DNA of 37,508 bases from SAR86 cluster bacterium AG-422-E19. Lineage in GTDB: Bacteria > Pseudomonadota > Gammaproteobacteria > Magnimaribacterales > AG-339-G14. The notes beneath the pieces were generated by a model. The model ran no database searches and was not told the DNA's origin. It was given only the letters and a program-made list of their open reading frames with translations. Positions 25,775 through 34,309 of the stretch are shown in pieces. Location of the stretch: contig QCMR01000007.1 in the NCBI GenBank assembly GCA_003213595.1, positions 1-37,508 of the forward strand, given 5' to 3'. Position numbers and translations under genes: made by a program. Every line of letters begins with the position of its first letter. Position 1 is the first letter of the stretch.

Positions 25775-25782
25775 AAGATTGT

Positions 25783-27396
25783 CTATATATTGTTTTTCCA
25801 GAAGTTAGTAATTGGATATCTTCTATCTTTACCAAAATTTCTAGCGGAAATCTTTATTCCAAGTGGCACTTGCCTTCTTTTGTACTCATTGAAATTGATT
25901 AAATCTATAACCTTTTGTACGTCATCTGAATTAAATCCTGAGTCAATAATTTCTTTTTTGGTTTTGTCGTCCTCAACGTATGCTTCAATAATGGGGTCTA
26001 GCAAATCGTAAGTTGGTAGTGAATCACTGTCTTTCTGATCCTCTGATAGCTCAGCGCTAGGCTCTCTATCAATTATTCTCTGAGGGATCGCTTTGCTCAG
26101 AGAATTTCTGTACCTGGCTAAATCATATACGGTTGTTTTGTAAACATCTCTAAGTACAGAAAACCCTCCGGCAGTATCGCCATATAGAGTTGAATAACCT
26201 ACAGCTGCCTCGCTTTTATTTCCTGTTGTGAGAACTAGATAGCCCAAATTGTTAGAAAGAGCCATTAGCGTAACTCCTCTACATCTCGATTGGAGATTTT
26301 CTTCGGTTTTATCAAATTCTCTTGGCTCTAATTTTCCATCCAAAGATTTTTTAAAAGCAGAAAACATTTCGAATATGGGAATTACCTCATGGGTGAAACC
26401 AAGATTCTCTGCTAGCTGTTGAGCGTCTTCAACACTTATGTCTGCAGTGTATTTAAAAGGCATCATAACTGTATTGACCTTGTCGGGCCCTAATGCATCA
26501 GATGCTATTGCGGCAGTTAGAGCTGAATCAATACCTCCGGATGAGCCAATTAATATTCCTTTAAAATTATTTTTTTGAACATAGTCTCGAGTTCCTAAAA
26601 CTAAAGCTTTGTAAATATCAGATATATCACCTACCTTACTTATTTGATCTCTTTTTACGCTTGTTGAAATATTATTGTCCTCTATTTCAATAACAGCCTG
26701 ATCTATTTCAAAACTTTTCAAACGCTTCACGGTATCTTTTGAATCGACTATCAAAGAACTTCCATCAAATACTAGCTCGTCTTGTCCACCCACCTGATTC
26801 ACATAAATTATTGGTTTTTTAAATTTAGTGAAATAATTACAAAGCATTTCTTCCCTAAGATTTTTTTTATCTAAGGTAAAAGGCGATGCACTTAAGTTTA
26901 TCAGCAGGTCTATGTCTTGATTGCATACTTCTTTTACAAAATCTTCATTCCAAATATCCTCACAAATAGAAATGCCAAACTTAAGGCCCCCATCTTCAAA
27001 AACTTCATGAGCTTCTCCTTTCGAAAAGTATCTTTTTTCATCGAATTCTTTGTAATTAGGAAGGATTTGCTTTTTGTAATTTTTAACAATTTTTCCATTT
27101 TGATAGAAAAGTGCCGAGTTAAAAATATTTTGTTCTATACGCGAAGGACAGCCAATTATTATAGATATTTCTCTTGATAATTCTTCAAGCTCCTTGGAAC
27201 ACCTCTTACTTTCTTCTAAAAAATCTTCCCTTAAAAGCAAATCCTCTGGTGGATAGCCGGTTAAAAACATCTCAGAGAATACAATTAAATTTATGCCTTT
27301 TTCTATAGATTCAATAATATGTGACTTTGCAAGGTCTAAGTTACCCTGAATATCACCAACTTTTGGGTTTTCTTGAACTAATTTTATTTTGTACAT
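25783..27396 (-). CDS. nadE: Glutamine-dependent NAD+ synthetase
   Basis: This 537-residue enzyme amidates deamido-NAD. The N-terminal carbon-nitrogen hydrolase domain supplies ammonia from glutamine through a Glu (FSEMFLTGYPPEDLLLR), Lys (KNYKKQILPNY) and Cys (GISICEDIW) triad. The C-terminal synthetase domain has the PP-loop GSSGGIDSALTAAIASDALG, then TGNKSEAAVGYSTLYGD and PSAELSEDQKDSDSLP. Fused glutaminase and synthetase domains are common in this form. A minus-strand TTGACC with TAAATT 17 bases downstream gives it a likely promoter. Confidence 0.96.
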   Translation of the reverse strand: MYKIKLVQENPKVGDIQGNLDLAKSHIIESIEKGINLIVFSEMFLTGYPPEDLLLREDFLEESKRCSKELEELSREISIIIGCPSRIEQNIFNSALFYQNGKIVKNYKKQILPNYKEFDEKRYFSKGEAHEVFEDGGLKFGISICEDIWNEDFVKEVCNQDIDLLINLSASPFTLDKKNLREEMLCNYFTKFKKPIIYVNQVGGQDELVFDGSSLIVDSKDTVKRLKSFEIDQAVIEIEDNNISTSVKRDQISKVGDISDIYKALVLGTRDYVQKNNFKGILIGSSGGIDSALTAAIASDALGPDKVNTVMMPFKYTADISVEDAQQLAENLGFTHEVIPIFEMFSAFKKSLDGKLEPREFDKTEENLQSRCRGVTLMALSNNLGYLVLTTGNKSEAAVGYSTLYGDTAGGFSVLRDVYKTTVYDLARYRNSLSKAIPQRIIDREPSAELSEDQKDSDSLPTYDLLDPIIEAYVEDDKTKKEIIDSGFNSDDVQKVIDLINFNEYKRRQVPLGIKISARNFGKDRRYPITNFWKNNI

Positions 27397-27419
27397 TGCC
27401 TAATTTAAGCTTTAATTTA

Positions 27420-27448
27420 AATTTAGAAGAGATAAAATCAACGGTCAA
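27420..27448 (-). promoter_or_regulatory. Predicted nadE promoter
   Basis: TTGACC (27443-27448, minus strand) matches the -35 consensus at five positions. TAAATT (27420-27425) lies 17 bases downstream and matches -10 at four. The start point would be near 27413, 16 or so bases before the nadE ATG. It overlaps the region that must also drive aroG in the other direction. Confidence 0.4.
27433..27438 (+). promoter_or_regulatory. Possible -10 element for aroG
   Basis: TAAAAT at 27433-27438 is the best -10 match in the 52-base gap before aroG. No good -35 is present 16-18 bases upstream (CTTTAA at 27410-27415 is the nearest). The leader would be about four bases, again nearly leaderless. Confidence 0.25.
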
Positions 27449-28519
27449 ATGAAATATTTAACGGATAATACCAGAATAACAGGTTTGATGGAGGTGTCTC
27501 CACCTGTAGAAGTTATTGAAAAACTTCCAATTTCAGAAAAAGTTTCTGAGCTAGTGTTCAACTCCAGAAACGAAATTTCAGACATCCTTCATGGAAATGA
27601 AGATAGATTGGTTGTAGTCGTTGGTCCTTGCTCAATTCACGATCCAAAAGCTGCAATCGAGTATGCTAAAAAACTTAAAACTCTTGAAAAAGATCTAAAA
27701 GACCAACTCAAAATTGTCATGAGAGTTTATTTTGAAAAACCAAGAACGACTGTAGGTTGGAAAGGTCTTATCAACGATCCAGACTTAGATAATAGTTATG
27801 ATGTTAATAAAGGGCTAAAGGTTGCTAGAAAGCTATTGTTAAAAATTAATGAATTGGGTTTACCTGCAGGGACTGAGTTTTTGGATATGATTACTCCACA
27901 ATATATTTCAGACTTGATTTCTTGGGGTGCAATTGGTGCTAGAACCACTGAAAGCCAAATACATAGAGAGTTAGCTTCAGGGTTGTCTTGTCCAGTTGGA
28001 TTTAAAAATTCTACTAACGGCTCTATTCAGGTTGCCTTGGATGCAATTGGCTCATCTTCAAACAGTCATATTTTTCTTTCCATCACAAAAGAAGGAAAAT
28101 CTGCTATTTTCAATTCCTCTGGAAATAAAGATTGTCACGTCATACTAAGAGGTGGAGAGACGCCAAATTATTCAAAAAAAGATATACAAAAAGTTAATGA
28201 GGATTTGAAAAACTCTAATTTAACTCAAAAAATTATGGTTGATATGTCTCATGGAAACAGTCAAAAACAGTTCAAAAAACAACTCATTGTGAATAAAGAT
28301 ATCTCAGATCAAATTGCATCAGGAGATGAAAGTATTTTTGGAGTCATGATTGAGAGTAACCTTGAGGAAGGCAACCAAAAAATAGATTCTCTTAAAAACC
28401 TCAAATACGGTCAAAGTGTTACTGATGCTTGCGTCAGTTGGAAAGATACTGAAGTAATGCTAAAGCTTTTAGCTAAAGCAGTTGATGCAAGGAGAGAAAA
28501 ACTTAAGCGTTCTGCCTAA
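27449..28519 (+). CDS. aroG: 3-deoxy-7-phosphoheptulonate (DAHP) synthase, class I-alpha
   Basis: This enzyme condenses phosphoenolpyruvate and erythrose-4-phosphate, the first shikimate step. VVVGPCSIHDPKAAIEYA has the metal-binding Cys, and MRVYFEKPRTTVGWKGLIND, GARTTESQIHRELASGLSCP, ILRGGETPNY, MVDMSHGNSQKQ and VMIESNLEEGNQ are all typical of the E. coli AroG/AroF/AroH family. The length is 356 residues. Which aromatic amino acid inhibits it cannot be read safely from the sequence. The other pathway genes here lie in the gyrA run, so aroG is separately controlled. Confidence 0.95.
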   Translation: MKYLTDNTRITGLMEVSPPVEVIEKLPISEKVSELVFNSRNEISDILHGNEDRLVVVVGPCSIHDPKAAIEYAKKLKTLEKDLKDQLKIVMRVYFEKPRTTVGWKGLINDPDLDNSYDVNKGLKVARKLLLKINELGLPAGTEFLDMITPQYISDLISWGAIGARTTESQIHRELASGLSCPVGFKNSTNGSIQVALDAIGSSSNSHIFLSITKEGKSAIFNSSGNKDCHVILRGGETPNYSKKDIQKVNEDLKNSNLTQKIMVDMSHGNSQKQFKKQLIVNKDISDQIASGDESIFGVMIESNLEEGNQKIDSLKNLKYGQSVTDACVSWKDTEVMLKLLAKAVDARREKLKRSA

Positions 28520-28523
28520 GTTT

Positions 28524-29480
28524 ATGTCAAAAAAAATAAATTTATTAAATTTTGATAAAGAAATTGCTTCTAGCATTGGTTTAAATGAAGCAATTGTTCT
28601 GCAAATATTTAAATCTGAAAAAAATCAAAGCTTAACTCAGCTGATTGACAAGCTTTCATTTATTGAAAATAAGGAAGTTCTTAAAGTCCTTAAGAAACTT
28701 CTCAAGCTCAAATTAATAGAAGAGACATCAAAAGAGGCCTTTTGTCTAAAATCCAAAAGCAAAGATACTGTCCCGGAAAGAAAGCAAAATATTTCCGAGG
28801 GATATCTGCCTTCAAATAATATCTTGAAAGAAGCCAAAAGCCTTGGCATTTCGGAGGACTTCATTAGAAATAAACTACCTGAATTCAGAGCTTATTGGTC
28901 TGATCGAAAGGATAAAAGCTTTTCTTGGGACTATAAGTTTCTCAAATATATTTTAAAGGAATGGAGAGCCGAAGAAGAAAGCTTAAATAAAGCCTCAAAA
29001 ATGAAACCGATTCAAAAAAACTGGAAACCCTCCAAAGAAGCCCTAAAAATATTAAAACATGCCGAAATAGACGAAAAATTTATCATCGATGCCTTGCCAG
29101 AATTTATCTTATATTGGAGTGAAAGGAATACTGCTTCTGATTCCTGGAATACTAAATTTCTTAATCATATTAAAAATCAATGGGTCAGGTATCAAAATTT
29201 GATTTCTATGGTAAATAAACCAACTAGAATGAATAAAGATTGGAAACCTTCAGAAGATTGTTTTGATGTTTTGAGTTTAGCCAAAATAAATAAAAGTTTT
29301 GCCATATCTCAAATTCCAGAATTTAAATTGTATTGGTTGGAGACAAAAGAAATGCGAAATTGCTGGAACTCAAAGTTCATCCAACACGTAAAATTTAAAT
29401 GGAAAGCTAAACATGGGAATACAAAAAATGTATTATCAAGATTAAAAGATCATGAGTGGGCAGTTAACTTCAAAAATTAA
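28524..29480 (+). CDS. DnaT-like primosomal protein with three tandem DnaT DNA-binding domains
   Basis: The N-terminal 75 residues look like a winged helix of replication initiators (GLNEAIVLQIFK at 19-30, then LIDKLSFIENKEVLKVLKKL). Three repeats follow at 94-147, 167-220 and 240-293. Each is 54 residues without gaps and starts exactly 73 residues after the last. Each shows (W/Y)xPS, PEFxxYW, a central W, KFxxxI/V and a closing W. This is the DnaT C-terminal single-stranded-DNA-binding domain pattern; E. coli DnaT has one copy. DnaT helps PriA/PriB recruit the helicase loader at stalled forks. I chose the ATG at 28524, five bases past aroG, because the longer frame (28482) lies inside aroG. 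The downstream P-like gene overlaps by 29 bases. Confidence 0.85.
   Translation: MSKKINLLNFDKEIASSIGLNEAIVLQIFKSEKNQSLTQLIDKLSFIENKEVLKVLKKLLKLKLIEETSKEAFCLKSKSKDTVPERKQNISEGYLPSNNILKEAKSLGISEDFIRNKLPEFRAYWSDRKDKSFSWDYKFLKYILKEWRAEEESLNKASKMKPIQKNWKPSKEALKILKHAEIDEKFIIDALPEFILYWSERNTASDSWNTKFLNHIKNQWVRYQNLISMVNKPTRMNKDWKPSEDCFDVLSLAKINKSFAISQIPEFKLYWLETKEMRNCWNSKFIQHVKFKWKAKHGNTKNVLSRLKDHEWAVNFKN
28803..28964 (+). repeat. DnaT-domain repeat 1
   Basis: Encodes residues 94-147: YLPS at the start, LPEFRAYW at 118-125, W135, KF at 138-139, W147. It is the most divergent copy, with Tyr replacing the first Trp. Confidence 0.8.
29022..29183 (+). repeat. DnaT-domain repeat 2
   Basis: Encodes residues 167-220: WKPS, LPEFILYWSER, W208, KF at 211-212, W220. 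It begins exactly 219 bases after repeat 1. Confidence 0.85.
29241..29402 (+). repeat. DnaT-domain repeat 3
   Basis: Encodes residues 240-293: WKPS, IPEFKLYW, W281, KF at 284-285, W293. It begins exactly 219 bases after repeat 2 and is followed by a short basic tail. Confidence 0.85.
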
Positions 29481-30051
29481 AATACCTAAAAGCCAAGTAG
29501 AGCTTATTAATCTTATTTTTGCTGAATTAGAAATTACTTTTCACAATCAATTTCATAAAGCATTTCCTGATGAAGAAACCTTAACTTTGGCTAAGCAGCT
29601 TTGGCTTGCAAAGCTAGAAAAATATCAGAATGAAATAGTATTTCGAGCGATAGATAAAATCATAGAAACTTCAAAATATTTACCATCTCTGAGTGCAGTT
29701 TTAGATCAAATTAAGGAATTAAAGCTTCTTGAACAAAATATCCCTTCTTCAAACACTGCTTATATTGAAGCAAGTTCTTTGGGAGAGACAAATCCGTTGG
29801 ATTTTAATTGGTCTCATCCATTTATCTATTATGCTGGCGCAAAAGTTGGCTGGTATCGATTAAAAACAGAATCCGAATTTGATATAAAAAAAGAATTCAT
29901 AGATGCATACGATGAAATATTAGAAGAAAGTGAACTTAAGGAAACTCTACATCTTTTACCTGAAATCAAAGAAGAAATAATTAAGGAAAAACCACTTTCT
30001 AGTGATTTGCAAAAGACAAGATTGGAGAAGATAAAAAAGAAATATTTATAG
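29452..30051 (+). CDS. Lambda P-like replication protein (putative helicase loader)
   Basis: A 199-residue, mostly helical protein with no Walker motif, so it is not a DnaC-type ATPase. Its layout follows phage lambda P. An N-terminal helix block (INLIFAELEITF at 19-30) and QLWLAKLEKYQNEIVFRAID (49-68, with W51) align with P's RRQWVLAFRENGI region. YLPSLSAVLDQIKE (76-89) matches P's FLPSPGQFVAWCRE. DFNWSHPFIYYAGAKVGWY (117-135) matches P's PWKSNAHYWLV region. A terminal RLEKIKKKY resembles P's AKIAEIKAKF. Lambda P loads DnaB helicase. The 29-base overlap with the DnaT-like gene supports joint function. This was compared by eye from memory and needs a profile search. Confidence 0.65.
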   Translation: MSGQLTSKIKIPKSQVELINLIFAELEITFHNQFHKAFPDEETLTLAKQLWLAKLEKYQNEIVFRAIDKIIETSKYLPSLSAVLDQIKELKLLEQNIPSSNTAYIEASSLGETNPLDFNWSHPFIYYAGAKVGWYRLKTESEFDIKKEFIDAYDEILEESELKETLHLLPEIKEEIIKEKPLSSDLQKTRLEKIKKKYL

Positions 30052-30059
30052 GTTTTCCT

Positions 30060-30068
30060 TGATATAAT
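30060..30068 (+). promoter_or_regulatory. Extended -10 promoter of RND operon
   Basis: TGATATAAT contains a perfect TATAAT (30063-30068) preceded by TG one base away. No -35 hexamer is evident, which extended -10 promoters tolerate. Transcription would begin near 30075, right before a hairpin. The element lies just past the stop of the P-like gene. Confidence 0.6.
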
Positions 30069-30076
30069 CGCCCCTC

Positions 30077-30096
30077 GCCTCTATATAAATAGAGGT
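30077..30096 (+). promoter_or_regulatory. Leader hairpin enclosing the Shine-Dalgarno sequence
   Basis: CCTCTAT (30078-30084) pairs perfectly with ATAGAGG (30089-30095) across an ATAA loop, with a further G-U pair outside. The 3' arm contains AGAGG, the only Shine-Dalgarno-like sequence before the adaptor ATG at 30106 (10-base spacing). No T-run follows on either strand, so it is not an intrinsic terminator. Translation may depend on opening the stem. Confidence 0.5.
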
Positions 30097-30105
30097 AATA
30101 AATAA

Positions 30106-31161
30106 ATGAATATCGTTTCAAGGGCTCTTACAAGATCCAACTTAGAATGGGCATCAATTTTCATTGGTTTTGCTATCATTTGGATGGTTTCTGGTCTTTT
30201 CGTTCAAGAACCAACCCCTCCAGCAATGATTGAAAAAAAAGAAGCAGTAGTTAGGGTTATAGACCAAAAAGCAGAGAATTTCTCCAAAGAAATTGTGGTA
30301 AAAGGTTTTACCAAAGCAGACAAAAAAGTATCAATTAAATCAGAAACCTCAGGGAAAATTGTTAATTTACCGATTGCTCAAGGCTCTTTCGTTAAAAAAG
30401 GTGAAGTTATTTGCTCTTTGTTTGTTGCCGAAAGGCAAGCAAATTTTGACAAAGCCCTACTTGATTTTAATTCAGCAAAAAAACTTTACGAAGAAGAGCT
30501 TTATTCATCAAAACAACTTCAAAATGCAAAATCAAATTTTGAAAGAGCCAAACTGGAGTTAGATTATGCAAGCATCAAAGCGCCATTCGATGGTGTAGTT
30601 GATAAAATCAATTTAGACGTTGGAGACTTTCTTAATCGCGGCTCTACCTGCGCTACCCTTTTAGATTTAGATCCTATGATGGTTACAGGTGATATTTCTG
30701 AATCTGAGCTTTTAGACTTAACAAAAGATAGCGGCGTTAAAGTTATCACAAATGATGGTCAAGAGTTTCAAGGCCAAATTACTTTTATTTCTTCCTCAGC
30801 GGATGAGATGATGCATACTTTTGATATTGAAGTCGCAATTCCCAATCCACTGGGAAAGATCAAAGATGGACAAACAGCTAAAGTGATTATTCTTGCTACT
30901 CCTGAGCCTGCTCATATAGTTCCACTGTCAATTCTAAGATTAGATGAGGCAGGTAACATTGGTGTAAGAGTCGTCAACAAAGATAGTCTTGTTGAGTTTT
31001 ACACAGTGGAAATCATTCAAGATACAGAAGAAGGAGTATGGGTAACTGGTCTTCCTTTTAATTCAAGAATCATAACTGTCGGTCAGGACTACGTTAACAA
31101 TAATGAAAAGGTTGATATCGCAATTGACTACAGACTGAATACTGATGAAAACATTAATTGA
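30106..31161 (+). CDS. RND efflux periplasmic adaptor (membrane fusion protein)
   Basis: A 351-residue MexA/AcrA-type adaptor. One transmembrane segment (WASIFIGFAIIWMVSGLFV, residues 16-34) without a lipobox Cys anchors it. A split biotinyl-lipoyl domain appears as KSETSGKIVNLPIAQGSFVK and SIKAPFDGVVDKINLDVGDF around a short coiled hairpin (KALLDFNSAKKLYEEELYSS, then QLQNAKSNFERAKLEL). Beta-barrel and membrane-proximal regions follow. The hairpin is short, as in some non-drug exporters. Its end overlaps the pump gene by 17 bases. No TolC-type outer-membrane gene is present here, so the exit duct must be encoded elsewhere. Confidence 0.92.
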   Translation: MNIVSRALTRSNLEWASIFIGFAIIWMVSGLFVQEPTPPAMIEKKEAVVRVIDQKAENFSKEIVVKGFTKADKKVSIKSETSGKIVNLPIAQGSFVKKGEVICSLFVAERQANFDKALLDFNSAKKLYEEELYSSKQLQNAKSNFERAKLELDYASIKAPFDGVVDKINLDVGDFLNRGSTCATLLDLDPMMVTGDISESELLDLTKDSGVKVITNDGQEFQGQITFISSSADEMMHTFDIEVAIPNPLGKIKDGQTAKVIILATPEPAHIVPLSILRLDEAGNIGVRVVNKDSLVEFYTVEIIQDTEEGVWVTGLPFNSRIITVGQDYVNNNEKVDIAIDYRLNTDENIN

Positions 31162-34100
31162 TTTTTTTGTAGATCGCTACAAGGCTACATTCACATTCTT
31201 AACCTTTATATTAGTCTGGGGATTTACTTCGATCATACAAATACCAGCTTCAGCCTATTCGGACATTAATATTCCATATGTATTTGTCTCTACTTATTAC
31301 GATGGTGTCTCTGCTCAGGATGCCGAAAGACTTGTTACTAGACCATTAGAGCAAAAGTTAAAGACCGTCGACGAACTGGTTGACCTTCAATCTTATAGCA
31401 GACAAAACATGTCTTATATTATTTTAGAATTTCCAGTTGAATATTCAAAAGATGAAGCCGTTAAAGATGTTAGGAACTTGATCGATGAAACTAAGCAAGA
31501 TTTACCATCTGAATCAGAAGATCCTGTGGTAAAAGAATTCACTTTGGACGAGTATCCGATATTGGATATAAACTTAATTTCCAGTTCCGCAAATCAGCGA
31601 GAACTACTAGCTTTTGCCAGAGAACTTCAAACTGCGGTAGAAGCCCTTCCAGATGTTTTAGAGGCTCAACTAAGGGGAGTTCCTGATGACTTATTAGAGG
31701 CTTCAATAGATAAAACCAAACTTGAAAGCTACAACGTTTCTCCAAGAGATTTATACAATGCTATTGGAGATGCTAATCGAGCAATCCCTGCGGGAGACTT
31801 AAGATCATCGACTGGTAAGTTTTCTGTATTAGTCCCTTCTGTTTTTGAGAATGTTACAGATGTCGAGAATATCCCAATCATAGAAAATGATGGAAAAGTA
31901 ATTACCCTAAAGGATTTAGTTACTTTAAGAAGGACTTTCAAGGATAAAGATTCCTTTTCGAGGGTCAATGGGAAAGATTCCGTCACGCTTTCTGTAATGA
32001 AAAGACAAGATGCCAAAGAAGTAGTTGCTGCAAGAAAAGTAAACTACGTTTTAGACCAATTTCGTCCTAATTTACCTAGTGGGGTAGAAATAGTTATTAC
32101 GCAAGATAGGACTGGTTGGTCCTCTATGATGGTTGGTGAGCTTGGCGGTAATATTCTCACAGCTTTGATTTTAGTAATGACTATTGTTGTTGGAACCATG
32201 GGCTTGAGGTCTTCGACAATGGTTGCAGGTGCAATTCCTACTTGCTTTCTTTTTGCTTCAATTTTTTTAGCTGCGATAGATTACAGCTTTAATTTTATGG
32301 TGTGTTTTGGATTATTAATATCCTTAGGAATGTTAATTGATGGCTGTGTTGTGGTGGTTGAATATGCCGATAGAAAAATGGCTGAAGGATTTGACAGAAT
32401 TGAAGCGTATAAATTCTCGGCTAAGAGAATGTTTTGGCCTGTAACAATTTCCATTGGCACCACATTATCAATTTTTGTTCCTATGTTTTTTATGCCAGGA
32501 ATTTCGGGTCAATTTTTAAGGCCAATGATTACGACATTATTTATTGTTTTATTAGGATCGATCCTATACGCATTAATATTCACTCCGGCAATTGGATCTA
32601 GATTTGGTAATTTAGGAATTAGAAAGTCAAAAACTTTACAGAATGCTGATATTCTTGAGCATGGAGATCCTACTGAAATAGATGGTATGACAGGAATTTA
32701 TGCTAGAGCTCTTACTAAAGTTATCGCATCTCCCGGAAAGTTTATAGTTTTCGTTGTTTTAACAGTTGTAACAATTTTTATGTTGTACGGACAGCATGCG
32801 CCTGGAAGTAGATTTTTCATTGAAGAAGAGCCAATGGAAATGGAAGTGAAAATTGAAGGCCGTGGAAGTTTTGGTGAATCAGAAAAACTGGGTTTTTTAA
32901 AAGAAATAGAAAATATTGTTATGAGTATTCCTGGTCCAAGATCTATTTCTTTAAATATGAATGGCGTTGGTGATCCCAGAGATAGGGGTAATTCTGATGA
33001 AATAGGGACCATTTTTATTGAAATGCCATTTGAAAAAGACCTTCAACGCTCTGGCTGGGATGTATACGACGATCTTTTAGAAAAAACCAAAGACATTCCG
33101 GGGCTCGTTGTAAATGCAAAAATTAGAGAAAATGGTCCTCCAACCGATTCCCCAATAGAAATAGAAATATTTGGTAAAGATTTTGACCTGGTGACTGATG
33201 CGACAATTGCTCTAACAAATTTCATGAAGGATTCTGTTCCGGGTGCAAAAAATATTTATAACACTATCCCAACGAATCTTTTGAAATGGACGATAAAAAT
33301 CGATAAGGAAAGAGCAAAGCAATTCGGAGTAGCAACTCAAGATATTGGAGCTGCAATTCAATTCATGACTGCCGGAGTTAAAGTTGGTGAATATAGACCT
33401 GAAGACTTGGACGAAGAAGTTGATATTAGAGTTAGATTTCCAGCTGATCAGAGAAGATTAGATCAGTTCAATGAACTGACTGTAAATACTAGGTTTGGAC
33501 AAGCTCCCTTAAGTAGTTTTGTTGAAGTTGTTCCAGCCTATATTCCCCCATCTATCAGAAGAGTTTCTGGAGAAAGAGCTTTTACGGTTGCCGCTGAATA
33601 TGCAAAAGGTGCTTTAGTGGAGGATGTCATCCCAAAAATTGAGCAGTGGATTGCAGACAATAACGATTATGAGAGATTGCAATTTAGATTTGGTGGGCAA
33701 CAAGCAGAATCGGATGCAAATTCAGCTTTTTTTGTTTTTGCTTTTATTGTTGGCATATTTTTAATGTCGATTCTATTGATGGTCCAACTTAATAGCTTTT
33801 ATCAAGTTTTTATAATTGTCTCTGCTGTTATTTTATCTACGGCTGGAGTTCAACTGGGATTGTTAGTTACGCAACAAATATCAAGTGCTTTATTTACCAG
33901 TCTCGGAGTAATTGCCTTAGCTGGAATTGTTGTAAACAATAATATCGTTCTAGTAGACACTTACAATGTTATTTCAAAAGAAAACCCGAATTTATCTAGA
34001 GACCAAATTGTAATTCGTACGGCAGCACAAAGACTTAGGCCAATTATTCTAACAACTGCCACAACCGTTATTGGTTTATTACCTCTAGCTTCAGGAATTG

Positions 34101-34309
34101 GCGTAGATTTTTATCAAAGAAATATTGAGCTTGGTGGAAGGGTTTCTGAGTGGTGGCAACCCATGTCGTTTGCCGTCGTTTGTGGTCTAACCTTTGCCTC
34201 CGCAATAACCTTGTTCTTGACTCCTTGTTGGCTTATGCTACCTGTAACCATTAGAAACACTTTTAACAACCTAAAAAATACATTTTTAAAGACAGCAAGT
34301 GAACGATAA
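31145..34309 (+). CDS. RND-family inner-membrane efflux permease
   Basis: This 1054-residue pump has the duplicated RND plan: an N-terminal helix, a large periplasmic loop, a block of helices (about 330-490), a second loop and a final block (about 860-1035). In the proton relay TM4 reads [12 protein letters not shown], with D399 kept but the second Asp (AcrB D408) replaced by Gly400. In TM10 [12 protein letters not shown] has Asn931 where AcrB has Lys940. The RLRPIILTT block, with Arg and Thr equivalent to AcrB R971 and T978, is retained. NN-type TM10 motifs occur in many RND exporters. The substrate is unknown. It overlaps both the adaptor and xseB. Confidence 0.93.
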   Translation: MKTLIDFFVDRYKATFTFLTFILVWGFTSIIQIPASAYSDINIPYVFVSTYYDGVSAQDAERLVTRPLEQKLKTVDELVDLQSYSRQNMSYIILEFPVEYSKDEAVKDVRNLIDETKQDLPSESEDPVVKEFTLDEYPILDINLISSSANQRELLAFARELQTAVEALPDVLEAQLRGVPDDLLEASIDKTKLESYNVSPRDLYNAIGDANRAIPAGDLRSSTGKFSVLVPSVFENVTDVENIPIIENDGKVITLKDLVTLRRTFKDKDSFSRVNGKDSVTLSVMKRQDAKEVVAARKVNYVLDQFRPNLPSGVEIVITQDRTGWSSMMVGELGGNILTALILVMTIVVGTMGLRSSTMVAGAIPTCFLFASIFLAAIDYSFNFMVCFGLLISLGMLIDGCVVVVEYADRKMAEGFDRIEAYKFSAKRMFWPVTISIGTTLSIFVPMFFMPGISGQFLRPMITTLFIVLLGSILYALIFTPAIGSRFGNLGIRKSKTLQNADILEHGDPTEIDGMTGIYARALTKVIASPGKFIVFVVLTVVTIFMLYGQHAPGSRFFIEEEPMEMEVKIEGRGSFGESEKLGFLKEIENIVMSIPGPRSISLNMNGVGDPRDRGNSDEIGTIFIEMPFEKDLQRSGWDVYDDLLEKTKDIPGLVVNAKIRENGPPTDSPIEIEIFGKDFDLVTDATIALTNFMKDSVPGAKNIYNTIPTNLLKWTIKIDKERAKQFGVATQDIGAAIQFMTAGVKVGEYRPEDLDEEVDIRVRFPADQRRLDQFNELTVNTRFGQAPLSSFVEVVPAYIPPSIRRVSGERAFTVAAEYAKGALVEDVIPKIEQWIADNNDYERLQFRFGGQQAESDANSAFFVFAFIVGIFLMSILLMVQLNSFYQVFIIVSAVILSTAGVQLGLLVTQQISSALFTSLGVIALAGIVVNNNIVLVDTYNVISKENPNLSRDQIVIRTAAQRLRPIILTTATTVIGLLPLASGIGVDFYQRNIELGGRVSEWWQPMSFAVVCGLTFASAITLFLTPCWLMLPVTIRNTFNNLKNTFLKTASER

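Noticed and set aside
22222..27448. Switch from mostly minus-strand to mostly plus-strand genes, as around a replication origin
   Set aside because: No dnaA, dnaN, gidA or DnaA-box cluster is present, and rluB-nadE break the pattern. Base skew could not be computed here.
28482..28523. Upstream extension of the DnaT-like protein by 14 residues
   Set aside because: It lies wholly inside the end of aroG and shows no conserved sequence. The ATG at 28524 fits the spacing of the operon better.
30078..30095. Hairpin before the RND operon as a terminator of the aroG/DnaT-like unit
   Set aside because: No T-run follows on either strand, and the hairpin lies downstream of a strong -10 element. A leader structure is the better reading.
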